From Desulfovibrio sp. (GTDB lineage: Bacteria; Desulfobacterota; Desulfovibrionia; Desulfovibrionales; Desulfovibrionaceae): a DNA stretch of 55,039 nucleotides. Position numbers and translations under genes: made by a program. Position 1 is the first letter of the stretch, and every line of letters begins with the position of its first letter. Of this stretch, positions 53,501-55,039 are shown one piece after another. The stretch covers positions 1 to 55,039 of the forward strand of contig JAISMY010000076.1 in NCBI GenBank assembly GCA_031276485.1. Reading direction: 5' to 3'. The notes under the pieces are model-generated. The model searched no databases. It was not told the DNA's origin and worked only from the letters and a program-made list of their open reading frames with translations.

Positions 53501-54499
53501 TTATTTCCTGCTTTCGGCTATGGTGTTCTTTATGGCCTCAATAACGCCTGGGGGCACCGCATCGGCAAACTGGGGGATGATCGCTGAAGCCGCTTTGATC
53601 CAGCGTTGACGTTCTTCAGGATCAAGCTGTATGACCTCGCCGCCGCCGGCGACAATTTTTTCAAGAATTATGGCCTCATTAGAGCGAATGAGATCTCGTT
53701 CGAATTTCTGCATGACAAGAAAGGATTCTCGGATCCATGACTGTTGTTCAGGAGTGAGTTTACTGAAAAAAGGTTGAGAAACAAGGACCAGATGGGGACT
53801 GTAAAAGCTCCGCGTCAAAGTGACATACTTCGTAATTTCTGGAAACTTGTTGAACCAGGCGAGATTCAAATCAATATCCACGGCATCCACAGTCTTCTGC
53901 TGCAAGGCCGTATATACTTCGCCCCAGGCTACAGGAGTTGGATTCATACCGAATGCTTTAAGGATAGCTATATGAGCCTTGGAATGGGTAGCTCGGATTT
54001 TGAGATTTTTTGCATCCTTGAGCGTTCGTACAGGCCGGCTGCTGAATACGTTGCGGAAACCGATATCAATATAGCCAAGCCCGACGATTTTGTTCTTTTC
54101 CAACGATTTTGCCAATTCCTGTCCGATGGGTCCATCAGTGATAAGGTCGGCTTCATCATAGCTGTTGATAATAAACGGCATATCGAACAGCATCAGTTTG
54201 GGATTAAACACTGATAAATTGGTGGTGGAATCCGATCCCACCTGCAAGGCTCCCATTTGGAGGCCCTGAACAACGGCATCAAAGTTTCCGTATTTTGAGC
54301 TGTCGTAAATATCAACTCTGAAAGAACCGTTTGAGCGCCTTTCAAGTTCTGCCCTGAACAGTTCATACCCTTGTCCCATTGGATGCGATGGCACGTTGGG
54401 ATGAGCAAGCTTGATGACAACAGGCGCGGCGAGCAACGTGCCGGCGCATGCGATTACGCTCAGGAGGGTGAAGCAGACAACGATGCGGATTTTTTTCAT
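53501..54499 (-). CDS. dctP: TRAP transporter periplasmic solute-binding protein (DctP)
   Basis: Binds an organic acid in the periplasm and delivers it to DctQM. The signal peptide is KKIRIVVCFTLLSVIACAGTLLAA. Family features are LAHPNVPSHPMGQGYELF and the IRATHSKAHIAILKAFGMNPTPVAWGEVYTALQQKTVDAVD region, whose Arg contacts the ligand carboxylate. The ATG at 54499 has GGAG upstream, while the track start at 54511 does not. 332 residues. The substrate is not evident. Confidence 0.94.
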   Translation of the reverse strand: MKKIRIVVCFTLLSVIACAGTLLAAPVVIKLAHPNVPSHPMGQGYELFRAELERRSNGSFRVDIYDSSKYGNFDAVVQGLQMGALQVGSDSTTNLSVFNPKLMLFDMPFIINSYDEADLITDGPIGQELAKSLEKNKIVGLGYIDIGFRNVFSSRPVRTLKDAKNLKIRATHSKAHIAILKAFGMNPTPVAWGEVYTALQQKTVDAVDIDLNLAWFNKFPEITKYVTLTRSFYSPHLVLVSQPFFSKLTPEQQSWIRESFLVMQKFERDLIRSNEAIILEKIVAGGGEVIQLDPEERQRWIKAASAIIPQFADAVPPGVIEAIKNTIAESRK

Positions 54500-55039
54500 T
54501 TTTGTCTCCATCGGCTATGTAATTACAGGATGAGTCTGCGGTGCGCTCTTAGGCCCTACAATCAGCCTACAATCATGGCGCATTCTGCGCGTCCGAAAGC
54601 ATGTCCGGAAATATGTTGCTTATCCGCCCTTCGTGAACTAATTATTTTGCATAAGCATATCTGAAAACAGAGTTATCAGCCTGTTATGGTTCACCCTCTG
54701 TCGGCGCCGGCGCTCTTCCACGTTTTCATATTTCATACCAAGTTGGCGGCAATAGGCAGTTATTTTATAAAAATATGCTAAATTTATCAGTATAATACGA
54801 TGGATATTTCATCGAATTTACACTGTATTGATTGCAACTTGGTATCACTTGGCAGGCAAGTCCTTCTCCGGTTGCGAGCATGTCCCGCCTGACCTTGGCG
54901 ACCCTGAAAAACGGCGCAAACCCGAGAGGAGACGTGTGTCAAAAAAACCGGAAAATCGTCGAAAATCGACAGGAAGGGCATCCGAACGCGAAGTAACGGC
55001 ATAAAAAATCACCAATGGAGCAAAAGAGCATCCTGAAAA
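54500..55039. other. AT-rich region upstream of the TRAP operon
   Basis: About 540 bases at the end of the window. It contains an 11-bp inverted repeat (ATACCAAGTTG at 54735-54745, CAACTTGGTAT at 54835-54845) enclosing AT-rich DNA with a TATAAT at 54791-54796. An ATG at 55015 could begin a gene running off the end but has no ribosome-binding site. No gene is called. Confidence 0.55.

Noticed and set aside
54787-55002. 71-codon minus-strand ORF at the end of the window
   Set aside because: No plausible ribosome-binding site or family, and it overlaps the inverted-repeat region.

Overview
The window reads as part of a high-GC genome of a Desulfovibrio-like deltaproteobacterium (Desulfovibrionaceae). 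The basis is overall gene content and order: xseA / M23 peptidase / xseB / ispA / dxs in one run, a phenylacetate-CoA ligase paired with a tandem ACT protein, motAB next to ftsH, abundant GTG/TTG starts, HD-GYP regulators and a DctPQM TRAP transporter. This placement rests on family recognition, not on a database search. No rRNA, tRNA or CRISPR array was seen.

Left end (1-9.9 kb): a biofilm-adhesin style type I secretion locus. A LapB-type ABC exporter carries a very long Ala/Pro-rich N-terminal extension. It is followed by two tandem HlyD/LapC-type membrane fusion proteins, a LapG-like periplasmic cysteine protease and a membrane-bound sensor whose HD-GYP domain keeps GYP but has lost most of its metal-ligand residues. 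Together these look like an inside-out adhesin-release switch in which a degenerate HD-GYP protein may do the job of Pseudomonas LapD. The adhesin and the TolC-type outer membrane pore are not in the window.

10-16.2 kb: thiol peroxidase, a membrane protein of unknown role, DNA polymerase III delta-prime, then paaK / ACT / class V aminotransferase / queF. 16.2-18.5 kb: an AT-richer patch with a possible gene remnant, a SAM methyltransferase and a family 2 glycosyltransferase, probably acquired surface-glycan genes. 18.6-26.1 kb: ribosomal protein S1 and the xseA-M23-xseB-ispA-dxs cluster (DNA repair, cell wall, isoprenoids). 26.3-30.3 kb: motA, motB and ftsH.

30.8-42.5 kb, mostly minus strand: a terminator-bounded acyl-CoA dehydrogenase / MaoC hydratase / GntP permease module, an ABC exporter, a histidine phosphatase, lgt (plus strand), a response regulator with an intact HD-GYP domain, and glnS. 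41.6-47.3 kb continues as one probable long minus-strand operon: a 35-residue basic ORF, an FmdB-type zinc ribbon, purB, pyrE, an L,D-transpeptidase, a coiled-coil membrane protein and glnS. 47.6-49.7 kb is htpG. 50.3-54.5 kb is a TRAP operon (dctP-dctQ-dctM) ending in a 414-residue protein I do not recognise.

Intergenic DNA is rich in small repeats. There are three copies of a roughly 179-bp MITE-like element, one 99-bp element with 16-bp perfect terminal inverted repeats and a possible 4-bp target duplication, several GC-rich dispersed repeats, and notable palindromes. Several housekeeping proteins (HtpG, IspA, delta-prime, the exporter, the L,D-transpeptidase) carry low-complexity Ala/Pro/Gly/Asp-rich insertions or extensions.
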